Shown one piece after another: positions 35,182 through 47,784 of a stretch of 64,000 nt of DNA. The stretch's first letter is position 1, and the number at the start of each line of letters is the position of its first letter. Source of the DNA: Leuctra nigra (lineage: Eukaryota; Arthropoda; Insecta; Plecoptera; Leuctridae); NCBI GenBank assembly GCA_934045905.1, contig OW203768.1, positions 29,231,060 to 29,295,059 of the forward strand, written 5' to 3'. The translations under genes were made by a program, and so were the position numbers. The notes beneath the pieces were generated by a model. The model did not search any database. It had not been told where the DNA came from and saw nothing but the letters and a program-made list of their open reading frames with translations.

Positions 35182-36325
35182 TTTTGATGAGCGAGACTTA
35201 GTAGTGTAGCGGTACTCAACCTGCGGCCCGCGGGACTAATATATGTGGGCCCCCAGTTGATGTTTCAAATACCTATTGACAAAATGAGCACACTGAAAAA
35301 ATAATAATTTCAAAATCTCTCATTTAATTTGAGACATATTTTGAGAGTTGCCATGTTAGGATCCACGCATCAGACTGAAAATCCGAGGAAAGCTACAATT
35401 CCGAAAACTGTAAAAAGTGTTAAGTTTGGCGTGTGAAATATTGTTCAATTCGTTTCAAAATAAACAAAAGACACTGAATGAACCAGGCATGTAGGAAAGA
35501 TCACTTATAAATTTGCTTAAATTCTAAAAAAAAGCGCTCTGCGGGGCAATAATTGGAGGGTAATTTGCTTCAGTTCATCCATTTTAGAGCCACATAATCA
35601 CTTTTAAATTGTTAAAATCAACAACAAATTGTCCCTGGGACCAAGATTTTAGGTATGTTTGCTAATGTTCAGACAAATCTGTCAAAACCTGCAAGATTTT
35701 GACATTTTACGGACATTTTATGCTCTGTTTGTAATATTTGTCAACTTGATTCAAAACAATTTAAAAGTCTTCCTCGCATTCCCAAGGTCTATTAGAGAGC
35801 ACTGAGCAGCAACTAGCACACGCACTACGAAGGTTCGCGTTACACCATGGAATGTATACCCAACGCTTGTGATAAAACTTACCCCCTATCGCGACTACCA
35901 GTCGTACACAGAAGTAGTATAAGTTGCCTAAAATACAGATATTTGTCGACAGAGGGGTGATTTGCAAGTCTGGTTTTATCATTGGCTTTTATCACGACTT
36001 AATGAGTTGGCTGTACACGCCGTGTTCGCCGCGTGGTGTTGACGTGGCACCAATCACGGCAATAATAACCGATCACGAGTTGCGCTAATAACAGTTCGGA
36101 GATCAGCCGTGATGCTGTGGAGCCCCGCCACTTGTTGATACATTACCGGCCTCTTTGACCCCCCCTCATTCGCAATACACAATCATATTCATGTGAGGAG
36201 CTTTCATTCTAACTTAACATTGTAAGACAATCTGAATAATTGGAATTATGCATTTTTAGATTAGATAAATATTGTTTTATCTCGCGTCGACAGCGAGGTC
36301 ATTTTGCACACATTTAAATTTTGTT
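35182..36325. other. No gene; dispersed repeat E near 35,620-35,760
   Basis: GACATTTTACGGACATTTTATG is an inverted match to strings at 31,800 and 33,715. Confidence 0.35.
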
Positions 36326-36327
36326 TT

Positions 36328-36575
36328 AAACTCTGTTGAAATTTAAGGGGTGGGGGACTTCGGGAGGGGTCGACCTAAGGGCCCGATCCGGGGGAGTCCA
36401 GCACTGGTGGGAAGGCCAGGCCGGAATTGGGACGGACCGGGGGCGTGAGGGTTCGGGCCGGCGGGACCCGATTTCAGGGGGATCACCATCTCGAGGGGAC
36501 CGCAAATTCAAGGGAGGACATGGGTAGGTCGACCTTTGTCTGGACCTCACCTCTGAGCTGTCCAGCATGGGTAGC
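36328..36575. other. Compositional island, strongly G-rich
   Basis: Markedly G/C-rich compared with everything around it, with GGTCGACCT near both sides (36,368 and 36,526). Frames are open on both strands, as expected from composition. Origin unknown. Confidence 0.6.
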
Positions 36576-36644
36576 CCTTACTTTATGAATTTTTTATACA
36601 TTTTAAATAGATATCTAAAAAATCAAACAGCACTAGACTGGAAC

Positions 36645-36752
36645 CATGCTTCGCTTTCGGTTCGGTTTCGCTCAAGTTGAAGTTAGCCCAACATAATTTT
36701 TCGGCGAAAAGGTAGCCATTTGCGAAATTGAACCGAAAGCGAAGCGAATACG
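36645..36752. mobile_element. Foldback element CTTCGCTTTCGGTTC
   Basis: GCTTCGCTTTCGGTTCGGTT at the left and AATTGAACCGAAAGCGAAGC at the right with a short AT-rich centre. Confidence 0.75.
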
Positions 36753-36767
36753 AAGTACGGGAACTTA

Positions 36768-36890
36768 GCTTTATTCTATAACAATACGAAATCATTTCGG
36801 TCTGAAATCATTTCAGATCCACGTTATTCCTATGGCCATGAAATGATGTAAGACCGAAACGATTTCGTTTTCGTTATAGAATACGGGGCC
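36768..36890. mobile_element. Hairpin element, stem type 2
   Basis: ATTCTATAACAATACGAAAT and ATTTCGTTTTCGTTATAGAA ends around ACGTTATTCCTATGGCCATG at the loop. Confidence 0.8.
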
Positions 36891-37004
36891 AAAATATCCC
36901 GATATTTCCTGAGTGGTGAAACCCTGAATGCATTTTTTTATTTTTATAATTTTTTAGTACAGCTATAAGATTAGGTATGGTAACTAACTAATGATTGTGA
37001 TGAA

Positions 37005-37115
37005 GAATATAGGTATAAAGGACGAACGGTAGGCAGGAGTCGGTCGTAGCCTTAAGGAACATTCCAGCAGGCCTCTTGACTGAGGGAATCAAAAGAAAAA
37101 ACTTCAGTCAGGGGA
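37005..37115 (-). mobile_element. SINE-1 fragment
   Basis: AGGAGTCGGTCGTAGCC, CTCTTGACTGAGGGAATC and CTTCAGTCAGGGG. Confidence 0.55.
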
Positions 37116-37312
37116 CCTTTTTTCGAGATCGTTTGAGGCAAATTTCATACGGATTAAGGGCCACCTGACGTCAGACAAAACAAAATAATCAACTGACGTG
37201 GCAGATTGAATTCGGATCAAAATTCGGATCTGTTTCGTTCGGAATTACGTCACTTTTACGTCACGCTCGAATATACGAGCACTCGAACAATCTTGAAATA
37301 GGGGCCCAGGGG

Positions 37313-37486
37313 GCCTATTCTCTCTTTTTTTATCTCGTCGCGGACGCCTTTAGGACCCCAGGGGCCCTATTCTATATCTCGTTTTGATCTTGTCTCGGCC
37401 GCCTTCGTCTCGGCGTAATGCTATCTTAATGGCAGTGAAACGAAGGCGGCCGCGACGAAATCAAAAAAGATATAGAATAGGTACCC
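37313..37486. mobile_element. Hairpin elements, stem type 3 (partial plus full)
   Basis: Partial left half at 37,313-37,362 (GGCCTATTCTCTC, ATCTCGTCGCGGACGCC), then a full copy at 37,368-37,486: CCCTATTCTATATCTCG, GGCCGCCTTCGT, loop GTAATGCTATCTTAATGGCA, ACGAAGGCGGCC, GATATAGAATAGG. Confidence 0.8.
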
Positions 37487-37513
37487 TGGAAGGACGGGTG
37501 CTGGAATCGAACC

Positions 37514-37647
37514 GGGGGCCCTATTCTAGAACTTTTAAAACCAAACCCCAATTCTAATGGAATTCGATTTGATGCAATGTCAATCTACATGGCCGTAAAG
37601 CGACTTCCATCAGAATGGAAATGGGAAAACATTCCAGATCGGGCTCC
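37514..37647. mobile_element. Hairpin element, stem type 1
   Basis: GGGGCCCTATTCTAGAAC; stem ATTCTAATGGAATTCGATTT against CCATCAGAATGGAA; loop CAATGTCAATCTACATGGCC. It is inserted within a GGAATCGAACCGGG SINE-head remnant at 37,504-37,516. Confidence 0.8.
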
Positions 37648-37958
37648 GGGAACCTCAAAGTAACTCAATACACGTAATAATGAATGAAAGAATGTACGAT
37701 TTCAAAGCCTCCTAATCCACATTCCTTGTGTTTCGAATGCGCTTTGCATGCCGCCTAACTGCATCCAGGTATCAATGCCAAATGCATGCGACGTCATGCT
37801 GTGCTGCCATGACGTGAAACCCACGCACAGCATGGCTCATTTCAAAGACACGACTACACTGTAAGACATGTGTCAATATTTATCCACCACGGGGCATGAC
37901 AAGGATGGGTTCATAATGCGTCCGCAGTGTGCGTGAAGGTGGAGAAGTGTTTGCATGT

Positions 37959-38206
37959 ACCTCAGAGGTAGAAGGACGGAAGTCCGTTTCACGATTTTGA
38001 GCTGTACACTTTTGGAATGATGTAATCAAGCTCTGTCAATTGATATTTAACAGATGTCAACAAATGAGAGTTAAATAGAAGTATTCTCTTACACAATGAC
38101 TCATGTCACCATTACAAATGGTAGGATGAAGGCAGAATCCCTGGTTTATTATGATCCCACCTCAAGAATAATTGAAATGGACTTCCGACGTTCTATCTCT
38201 GAGGTA
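37959..38206. mobile_element. MITE-1, full length
   Basis: TACCTCAGAGGTAGAAGG at the left and TTCTATCTCTGAGGTA at the right, about 248 bp, with TA on both sides (the TA duplication expected of Tc1/mariner-type elements). No transposase inside, so non-autonomous. Confidence 0.85.
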
Positions 38207-40345
38207 GAGATATTCTTTCTCTTCTCGTTGTAAGATCGCAAGCAAAACTTATCATTTGTTACCATGTGGATTTGTTGAGTGTACCTATATAACTTTAGAG
38301 GGAGCCCTACGTCCGCCATTGGTCTCGTAATGTTAGTTATAGCCACCAGCGTGCAGTCGTGTTCCTGTTTTCTCGACAGTGTAACCCGGACTTGCAGTGC
38401 GGACTTCTCCTAGCAAAGCCGGCAATGAAAGGTGTTGCAATCGCAGTGAAACATTGTAATTGCAAGTACTCGGCTTAGGTGTGAGCCGACGTCAATGCAG
38501 AGTTATCAGGTGCATTCAGAGCCTGCACGTGCGCATTTACAGCGATAATAAAACAAATAATCAAGTCGGTTGAGAAGTATCAGGTGCAAAGTAAATTACC
38601 ACGGACTACATAGAACGGAAACGCGTGCAAAAGTGCGTGAGCGCCTTTGTTGAGTGCAAGACAAACTGTCCGAAATGCTGAGGGCACTTCAGATATTTGA
38701 AAATTATTTAATTTATTGAGGGAAAAGTACTAATTATAATGTCGCACTTTCGTTTTACAATCAAAATTATAGCATTTGTTACACAAAAGGTACTAAAAGT
38801 CCCAGTTACAATAATTTTGCAAAATTTCATCTTGACCAGATGAACGGTCTAATTTGTACAGGAGTCCCGAAGCATTTTAGTGAGAGGTGAGATGCAGTGT
38901 AAAAACATTTTTTGGGGTCGCTTGGATGTGAAAATCATCACGACGAATTAGTGATTTAACATTTTCATGAAGGGTTAATTTCTATTACACTTCAATTGTA
39001 CCCCGTGACGAAAATGTAATTTTGAATTTACTGGTAGGAACTTAATTGATGATATGTGTGTATGCCCTCGATTTACAACCCTGATATGTGTACCTCAGTC
39101 AATATCGAATGAATGCATGTTTGTGTAATCACTGCAGCAAGCAAGACGACACTAAATAACAAAACAGTGAAGATAAAGCACAATCAGTCGAATACAATTC
39201 GATATCATCTTAACTACTTCCATCTCTAACAAATCGCCGTTACAAAACTGCCAACCCCGCACAAAAAACACCAACAAAAGAACTAAAAAATCAGATCAAA
39301 AACCTCTTCTCGAAGCGATTTAATTCCAGACGATTCTCTTTCCGATAATAACAAATTCACATCTTCTCCAATACGCCCCCTCATGCACCCCCCCCCCCCC
39401 CCCAACCCCTCGCCGTTAGCCCGGGCGTTAATTAGACACTACACGGTTAACGTCACATTAATTTCCCCTTAACGGCCACACGAATGGAAGATCTTTGGTC
39501 GGAAACTAAGAAAACGGCTCCCCCCTGGACTATATTATATCAGTAGAGGACAATAATGCCCCCTTCCCCCACCCCTCGAGCTTGTCAGGCCCAGATAAAG
39601 TATATTTCACACCCAAAAGCACGGGACAAAAGAAAGTAAGAAGATACGAACAAAAGAAATGGCGAGAAAAACGTAAAAAAAAAGAAGGACATTTTTAGTA
39701 TTTATTCCTTTCAAAGCGAAGAACATGGTAGAAGCATTAATTCAAGTAATAATGTCTAGTGAAAAGAATTTTATGAGTTTTACGGTGTAAAGAAAAAGAG
39801 AGAGAAAAAGTTTTTCTCAAAAGAAATACGAATATGAGAGAGTGAGAGGGAGAGAAGTTTTTTGGAAATGAATGTGAGATGCGATGCGCAAAAATGAGCG
39901 AGCGTTATTTAAATAAATAACAAGGCAATCAAAAAAAAAACGGTTCCGGGGAAAAGTTCTCGCTTTTCGGGAAAGCAGGCGAGTAGGTGGGTTTATGAAC
40001 GAATGCAAATCATGTTGAAAGTCGCTGCGAGAAACTTGATAATGCAGGAGAAGGAGATAATTTTCACACAAGAGAGAAGACGAAGAAGAAGAAGAAACTT
40101 GTTCGAAACTTAAAGCCCGCTAGGTTAACAACAAGGCTTCGGAAAAATATAACTTTGTTGGTTCCAATAACTTTTCAATCCGTTGTTTGAGAAGATCAAT
40201 AACTGTCACGAGAATGGACTGATTTACTAACTTGAAATAGGGCAAAACATTATTACATACTTTTTCCATCTTTGGTCCAAGAATTGGGATGCTGTAAGGT
40301 TAATTTCACTGTTATTTTACATAATGATGATTGGGAGGTGTTGTT
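38207..40345. other. No gene recognised; poly-C tract
   Basis: C-homopolymer at about 39,386-39,402 and an A/G-rich stretch at 39,640-39,870. No repeat family identified. Confidence 0.4.
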
Positions 40346-40624
40346 TTCTTTTTGCCAGGGGCTTAACGTCGCACTGTTCTGCAGCGAGGCTAATGGCGAC
40401 GGATGAATGATTATGATGATGATTGGGAGATGATGGTGAAGAGTAGGTAAGGATGGAAGGTAGGAAGGAGGCGGTCGTGGCCTATTAGTAGGGTACCTTC
40501 CCAGCATTTGCCTGTCGACTGAGGGAATACCACGAAAAAACCCAGTCAGGAAGGACGGCTTCGGGAATCCAATCCGGGCCTCCGGAATACAAGTTCAGAG
40601 CGTTACCACTCAGCCAACCTGTTC
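40346..40624 (-). mobile_element. SINE-1, near full length
   Basis: T-run and CCAGGGGCTTAACGTCGCAC at the tail end, then the full body, to ACCACTCAGCC (A-box complement) at the head end. B box is mutated (AATCCAATCC). Confidence 0.85.
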
Positions 40625-40627
40625 CGT

Positions 40628-40775
40628 GAGGTGTTGATGATTTAGAAAGTATAAGGATGGCGGTGGGTAGGAGGCCATTGTGGTCTATAATTAGTGAACT
40701 CCCCAGTCTCTCGACTGAGGGAAACTACGAGAGAAACTCAGTCAAGAAGGACGACTGCGGGAATCGAACCTCCTC
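40628..40775 (-). mobile_element. SINE-1 copy, directly adjacent to the previous one
   Basis: GGCGGTGGGTAGGAGGCC, CTCTCGACTGAGGGAAAC, CAGTCAAGAAGGACG and GGGAATCGAACC. Both SINEs share orientation, so this is a SINE inserted next to or into another. Confidence 0.75.
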
Positions 40776-40911
40776 ATGAGTGAAGCGTCTCATACCTTCG
40801 GAATCCTTTATTGCATTTCATATGGCAAAAGGCATTGTTAATTCTTAGAAGTGTTACTTTACCGTTACACTCAAGTACATATTGGAACTGATTCGCCCCA
40901 ATAACTGCTTG

Positions 40912-41345
40912 GCGTGAAGGGTGCGATGCAATGCAGTGAAGGGTGCAACGCAATGCAGTGAAGGGTGCAACGCAATGCAGTGAAGGGTGCGACGCAATGC
41001 CGTGAAGGGTGTAACGCAATGCAGTGAAGGGTGCGATGCAATGCCGTGAAGGGTGCAACGCAATGCAGTGAAGGGTGCAACGCAATGCAGTGAAGGGTGC
41101 AACGCAATGCAGTGAAGGGTGCGACGCAATGCCGTGAAGGGTGCAACGCAATGCAGTGAAGGGTGCAACGCAATGCAGTGAAGGGTGCAACGCAATGCAG
41201 TGAAGGGTGCAACGCAATGCAGTGAAGGGTGCGATGCAATGCAGTGAAGGGTGCGATGCAATGCAGTGAAGGGTGCAACGCAACGCAGTGAAGGGTGCAA
41301 CGCAACGCAGTGAAGGGTGCAATGCAATGCCGTGAAGGGTGCAAC
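40912..41345. repeat. 22-bp tandem satellite, ~20 copies
   Basis: Unit GTGAAGGGTGCAACGCAATG plus CA, with CAACG/CGACG/CGATG and GCAG/GCCG variants. Because 22 is not divisible by three and the unit has no stop in any minus-strand phase, all three minus frames stay open across the array and give 22-residue periodic Cys/His-rich peptides. I regard these as artefacts of the repeat. Confidence 0.95.
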
Positions 41346-44300
41346 ACGCACAATGCGGGGGTGAGTGTGACAATGAAACCAGGCCAAGAGGATTGGCATC
41401 TGCAAGGCGCATCCGTTGGCGATGCTGATGCGATCTGGCGGGAGAGATGCTGAACACAAGCAGATCAGGCTTTCAATGTCGCTTACAAAAGTGTTGAGGA
41501 ACGAGCTGAAAATATGTGTGGCAAAAAAATATCAAAAGAATGAAATAAACTGTCGATATATTTTTTTTCATAAGTGTAGAAAAATGTTGATGATTATTCC
41601 ATAAAAGCATAATAATTATGTCACAAACTAGATATCGTACGATTTTTTTTGCATAATTGCAAATGTAACAAACCGTTGGTCTACATTACCTTTTATGAAA
41701 TATCTTATGTGGAGCGTAGAAACGAGTAATTTCTTTTCAACCAATCAGAAGAATGCGTTAAAAAACTTTGACATATTCTGAATTCGTGTTGATGTGTGTA
41801 CCAAATTTGAGCTTGATCAGAGTATGTCAGAGCTACAAAACTTACAAAAAGTATCAAACTCAATGAGAACCCCCACCCCTTTAATTACATTTTTTTGAAC
41901 TCGAAAACTGCGAATTTCCCAGCAGCTGTAAGATCTCTTCCCCCCCCCCCCCCCCCCCAGAAAGATCCCACTCTTGTAATCAGCCAAGTTGAAACGAAGT
42001 TGCAATAAGCCCCACGGCATGTCGAGAGCGCGTCGGCCGCTAATTCTAAGCCCTCTGGATGCATCGGGGGGCCCCTTGAAAGCTCTTCAACACATTGCTT
42101 CTTGAGACAAAATACTTGTGACGTTTCTGAATAATATTGAAAGCTTCGACGTTTCAAAGCGACGGGGTTCTTAAGTTTAGTCTCTGGAAACTTATTTTTA
42201 GAGAAGAAAAAGGTTCTTAGAATCTTCAAACTGAAATGTTCAATGAATAATCATAGATTTTGTACAATTTTTCAATAGGGTTTCTTCCGAAGTGTTATAA
42301 ATTAAGGAAATAATTTTTTATCTTGAACTGATTGGCCATTTTAGCATCACAGGGGTTACCTTTTGGAAATATTAAAAGTATGACAAAACAAATCGAAAGA
42401 GAGTCTAATTTTTCATTTTTGTTTGCAAGATTCAAAGAAATTCTCTTTACGATGTCCAAAATTATTGTGATGACTGTACAACAGTTTTAACAAAATGTTG
42501 GCCTACATACAGACAAAATTATCGCATTTTTAAATATTCAAAACTTTCGTGCCTCTAAATTTCTTCAAATACCAATTTTAATCTCTATAACTAACAATTA
42601 ATTTATTAGTAACATCAACATCATCACCATTACTCCACTTTCGAAAAAAAAATGATCTTCAATATGTCTAACAAAAAAGTCTCTAACAGAACATGAATAC
42701 CAAAATAGATTTCAAAAAATAATCCCACAAAAAAGAATTTCACAAACGATCTATACCAAAACCAACCCTCCCGTAAGAAATGCATGAAAATCGCAACAAC
42801 AAACAAAGCTTTAGTCCACAATTTATTGATAGTTTCTTCCAGGTGGTCTTTTCACAAGTCTCCATATCAAAGCTGCTGCGGAGGCTGCAAGCGTATCATG
42901 TTAGCAGATGCTTTATATGACAGCAGCATAAAGCAAGGGTTGATCAAAGATTAGATACAACTCATTGACCGGAGAATATGCATCTTCAGAATTAAACATT
43001 GACCTAAATTTAGCAAACTGATAGGTTCTTATGAAGTACGGTATCGCTGGTTTTATGTTCCTTACAAAGTATGGGATAAAAGAGAGGGAGGTTTGGGAAA
43101 ACTTTATAAACAGGTACTCGAAGTTTCGGAAATATCTGAAATTGTCTAAGTGATTATTGCTTGGGAATTATGGAGAGCAATGGGATCGAACACATGACCT
43201 TCCAGGATTTAATCTTCAGAATCCCAATCAAGACTTCATTCAACGTTTCAAACAGAAAAGCGTAAAATCCAACGCGTATTTTCAGTAAAAATGTTATTTT
43301 TATGCAGTAAAACTCCAATATTCATAACTATTTGATTGGTAAAATAATCTTACTATACTGTATACTATTTGTGTGGATGCTCTAAAAGTTATTATTTTTC
43401 TCTGCAACCCAATTATGTTTCACTTAAATTATTAAATAAATCGCTCCATTACATTTTTAGGAGATTTCGACTAAACTTATTTCTACCAAAGACGTTATCC
43501 TATACAACTATTTTCCTGTATCTAATTTATAATATAATAAAGTTTACATAGAAAGTTCAAAAGAATTGTCATCTAAATCTACAAAAACCTACGTTTAAAC
43601 TTAAATTCCAAGTTAATACCATGCTCTTTCCTCGCATGCATGTACCTAATTACGATCTAAATAAATACATAATTATTATAATTCACGTATCAGTCACAGA
43701 CAAAAAGTATTGGCTTTCCAATATCTCCATCCAATTGAATCAAGTAGCGAAGACACAATTACAAATCAGTCCTCGGCTTCTAAAGACATGAAAATAACAG
43801 TCATCGGGGCCCAATAAGTACTAATTGATACGTGTATCTATAAAAAGCCCAGCACTCATTACAGGCACGCAAATCAAGCTATTAATAATGATAACAAGTC
43901 TACAATTTAGTAGCACTCGAAAGTTTAAGCGCTTGCTGCATGTCCACGTAATTATAGGGCTGATGGCGATAGCATTCGTAGGTCTGATTGAATGGGCTAA
44001 AGAGACTTGGTGATTTTATAATGATAGATGAGCAACACATTTGGGGGTAAATTGGTTAATATGTCGATTTGATTGTTAGAAATTCGATGAAGTGTGCTTG
44101 ATGGGGTGGTGAAAGTAACATTGTGTGGTGTTGTAACGTCGATTATGATGTAAAAATTTATGAATTAACAATCGTTTTTGTGTAATTAGTCATTTATCGG
44201 CACGGAATCGAGTGTCGAATTATGAAATTTTGAGTATGAAAATTAATCATTACTGAATTCCTGTGAAATATGACAATAAGTGTGATTCTTGTAAATGGAA

Positions 44301-45080
44301 ATCATTAAAAAAATTGAACAAACTTTTTAAAAAATGACTGTGAATTATGTGGCAAATGAGGTCCTATATTAGTTAGCACTTCCACTTATTAATCTTTTAG
44401 TAATTTCCTTTCCACACTTTATATGGCTCAGCTATAGTACAGAAATTCGATTTGAGAACAGGGTTTCAAATGTATTGAGTTGAGTTACAGAAAGATTAAA
44501 ATTTGTCAATATTTCCAAAAATGTTAATACACTCAACAACGAAATAAGCAAAAATAAATTCAAAAATAGAAGTGTCCAAATGAAAGAAGATCTAAAAACT
44601 ATAAACTTTTAAAATCAATCGGATCGTAATGATTAAACCTATGATTTGACTAAGATCTTAGACAGTATATCACATTAGAAAATTTGAAAATTAAATTTGA
44701 ACCGTTTGACCGATCAATTTCAAACTTTGCATGGTCATGGGACCAAAATTTGAGGTATTTTTGCTCTGCCATTATTGCAATTTTACAGCAATTTTACGAG
44801 TGTTTGGAAATATTTATTGTCAAATTTCTCGAAGAAAATGTCAGATATTTAATCACTGCTTCATTGACGCAATTCATTTCAGCTCATTCCAGCTCATTCC
44901 AAGGTCTCTAGAGCAGAAACTTTAAAACTTATTTTCCTAGTGTAATTCAAGAATAATAAATAAGAATGAGACCCATACGACGATTGTCAAGTAAGCCAAG
45001 ACGTCATCCATATTGAATTTAATGCAAAAGATGTTTAATGCGGTTAAAATCCAACATTTCAAAATAACAATTGGTATTTG
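41346..45080. other. No gene recognised over 3.7 kb
   Basis: C-homopolymer at 41,940-41,959. Old repeat E-like strings near 41,700-41,830 and 44,650-44,800 (CAAACTTTGCATGGTC). Otherwise AT-rich and unassigned. Confidence 0.4.
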
Positions 45081-45081
45081 T

Positions 45082-45344
45082 TGGTAAATCACACTATTTT
45101 CACACTAAAAAGTGTAAATTTTCATTCATAAATATTAAATTGAAAATCAGTGTTATATTTTGGCGGGAAAACGCCATCCCGGCGAGTGATGTCATATTTA
45201 ATAGTAACCATGGCAACATCATTGTTGGTTGATAAAAATGACATCACTCGACGTTATGATGTTTTCCCGCCAAAATATACCCTGATCTTTTTAATTTCAG
45301 ATTTATCGACGAAAATTTATAATTTTGAGTGTGAAAATACTGTG
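45082..45344. mobile_element. Foldback MITE, ~265 bp
   Basis: GGTAAATCACACTATTTTCA at the left pairs with GAAAATACTGTGATTTACC at the right; inner arms TATATTTTGGCGGGAAAAC and TTTTCCCGCCAAAATATA; centre GTAACCATGGCAAC. Confidence 0.85.
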
Positions 45345-45415
45345 ATTTACCAAAAAATGTGTTGTTATTTTGAATTACACTTTTTAATAAATTCATGCAT
45401 TCGCTATAGACCTCT

Positions 45416-46545
45416 TTAAAAATTATCAATGTGGCTCTGCTTTTTAACAAAAATCATATTATTTGATTTTTGTCAAAAAGCAGAGCCACATTGATAATTT
45501 TACCCATTGTTGAAACACATAACAAGGGGACCTGAAAATCAAACTGCATATGATTTTTGTCAAAAAGCAGAGCCACATTGATAATTTTACCCATTGTTGA
45601 AACCCATTACAAGGGGACCTGGAAATCAAACTGCCTATGATTTTTGTCAAAAAGCAGAGCCACATTGATAATTTTACCCATTGTTGAAACCCATTACAAG
45701 GGGACCTGGAAATCAAACTGCCTATGATTTTTGTCAAAAAGCAGAGCCACATTGATAATTTTACCCATTATTGAAACCCATTACAAGGGGACCTGGAAAT
45801 CAAACTGCCTATGATTTTTGTCAAAAAGCAGAGCCACATTGATAATTTTACCCATTGTTGAAACCCATTACAAGGGGACCTGGAAATCAAACTGCCTATG
45901 ATTTTTGTCAAAAAGCAGAGCCACATTGATAATTTTACCCATTGTTGAAACCCATTACAAGGGGACCTGGAAATCAAACTGCCTATGATTTTTGCCAAAA
46001 AGCAGAGCCACATTGATAATTTTACCCATTGTTGAAACCCATTACAAGGGGACCTGGAAATCAAACTGCCTATGATTTTTGTCAAAAAGCAGAGCCACAT
46101 TGATAATTTTACCCATTGTTGAAACCCATTACAAGGGGACCTGGAAATCAAACTGCCTATGATTTTTGTCAAAAAGCAGAGCCACATTGATAATTTTACC
46201 CATTGTTGAAACCCATTACAAGGGGACCTGGAAATCAAACTGCATATGATTTTTGTCAAAAAGCAGAGCCACATTGATAATTTTATCCATTGTTGAAACA
46301 CATAACAAGGGGACCTGAAAATCAAACTGCATATGATTTTTGTCAAAAAGCAGAGCCACATTGATAATTTTACCCATTGTTGAAACACATAACAAGGGGA
46401 CCTGAAAATCAAACTGCATGTGATTTTTGTCAAAAAGCAGAGCCACATTGATAATTTTACCCATTGTTGAAACCCATTACAAGGGGACCTGGAAATCAAA
46501 CTACCTATGATTTTTGTCAAAAAGCAGAGCCACATTGATAATTTT
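45416..46545. repeat. 87-bp tandem array, ~12.5 copies, with an inverted end piece
   Basis: Unit: ATGATTTTTGTCAAAAAGCA GAGCCACATTGATAATTTTA, then CCCATTGTTGAAACCCATTA CAAGGGGACCTGGAAATCAA ACTGCCT. Units at the left edge and around 46,250-46,430 are a second variant (ACACATAACAAGG, CTGAAAATC, GCATATG). At 45,416-45,460 a partial unit lies in inverted orientation, so the array begins with a hairpin. Since 87 is divisible by three, minus-strand frames of 29-residue repeats are open; this is not evidence of a protein. Confidence 0.9.
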
Positions 46546-47296
46546 AAAGTGGTCTATTCCCACAAATAAGTGATACGCGATGGAGCCACTTCTGGCAAGA
46601 TGGCTACTATCAGGTCCCCATATTAATGTGTTTGTTTTTACATTTCGTGTTTCCATAAAGCAGTGAAAAAACAAAATACAAATGAAATTGATATTTAGCT
46701 GTAAATTTACTTTCTTGGCCATAACAAACAACTTTATCAAATATTTGTATTTATATTTATGCAAATGCGCCCTTGATAGCCGCAATTTACCTAGTACCAC
46801 AAAATCCACCAGAGGTCAGTTGTGTTCCTTATTTTCTCGAATTGTAAATAGCTCCTGAGCGATTGCTACTTCATGCTCGTGGCAATATGATCGCGCAACA
46901 ACTCGGTATTGGATCTTGGATTTCTGTCGCGCGCTCGCTAAGCGGTGTAATTGTAGTCGGCACAGGTGGCCAACTAGTCTCGAATAGTTGCGTGGAATTC
47001 TCACACAAGTTCTGCCGCATCTGGAGGCTGTGAATACAAAGCACACAGATTTGCATCTCCAGTCCAACTCGGGAGCAAGATCAACCAGATAGACAGACGA
47101 CGTTCATGGAATCAGAACATCACGTCGAATTAAGAAAATAAAAGCTATTCAAGAATATTTCATGCTTGTTCGAGCTGGATACAATTAAAAATAATCTGGC
47201 TAAAATCATAAATAATATTATGACTTTTTCTTTATTAAAATAATATTTAAAAAAAACTGAAAACTCATAATTTGAGGGGCCCACTGCAATTTTTGT
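46546..47296. other. No gene recognised
   Basis: Mixed composition; a CpG-containing patch at 46,880-47,060 has overlapping frames with no family features. Confidence 0.35.
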
Positions 47297-47395
47297 TAGG
47301 TAGGTTCCCTACTAATAGGCCACGACCGTCTCCTTCCCAACATCATTCCTAAACACGATTTCTTCATCATCATTACTCAATCATAATCATTCACA
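47297..47395 (+). mobile_element. SINE-1 3' fragment
   Basis: GGTTCCCTACTAATAGGCC, ACGACCGTCTCCTTCCCAAC, then ATCATCATTACTCAATCATAATC. Confidence 0.6.
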
Positions 47396-47784
47396 AAAAT
47401 TCTTGAATAAAATTAATAATAAAAAATTATAATGTGTTTTCGAATGTTTTACCATATCTTCGTTTAGAGTCAGGTTCATAATCCAAACCCGATCATTTAG
47501 CCCAGAATTAGGACTTAATGGAAAACATCTGTGTCAAGAAACAAACGTGAGTGCAATCCGGTTTTATAAACAAATATATTGCACTATAATGTCAATATGA
47601 ATATCAATGTGTGATTAATTCTGTCGAGGAAGAGGGTAACTTTCAGTTTCTACGACTTGCGATTTCCCCTGAAATTGTTTCCATGAAGCGCTGGTTAGAA
47701 TGCTGGTCGGGTGCACTTGGTTTGGTCTACACAATGGTAATGATGATAAATGCCGTATTGCATGTAATTGCTCATGCAGGTGGT

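Noticed and set aside
34912..35219. Overlapping frames on both strands with similar Arg/Pro-rich peptides
   Set aside because: The similarity comes from the palindrome of the MITE at 34,992-35,181.
40774..41457. 227, 201 and 160-codon overlapping minus frames
   Set aside because: All three frames are open because of the 22-bp satellite, which is a signature of repeat composition and not of selection for one frame.
45768..46535. 255-codon minus-strand frame of 29-residue repeats
   Set aside because: Entirely produced by the 87-bp satellite; no unique sequence, no leader or domain, and no conservation evidence.
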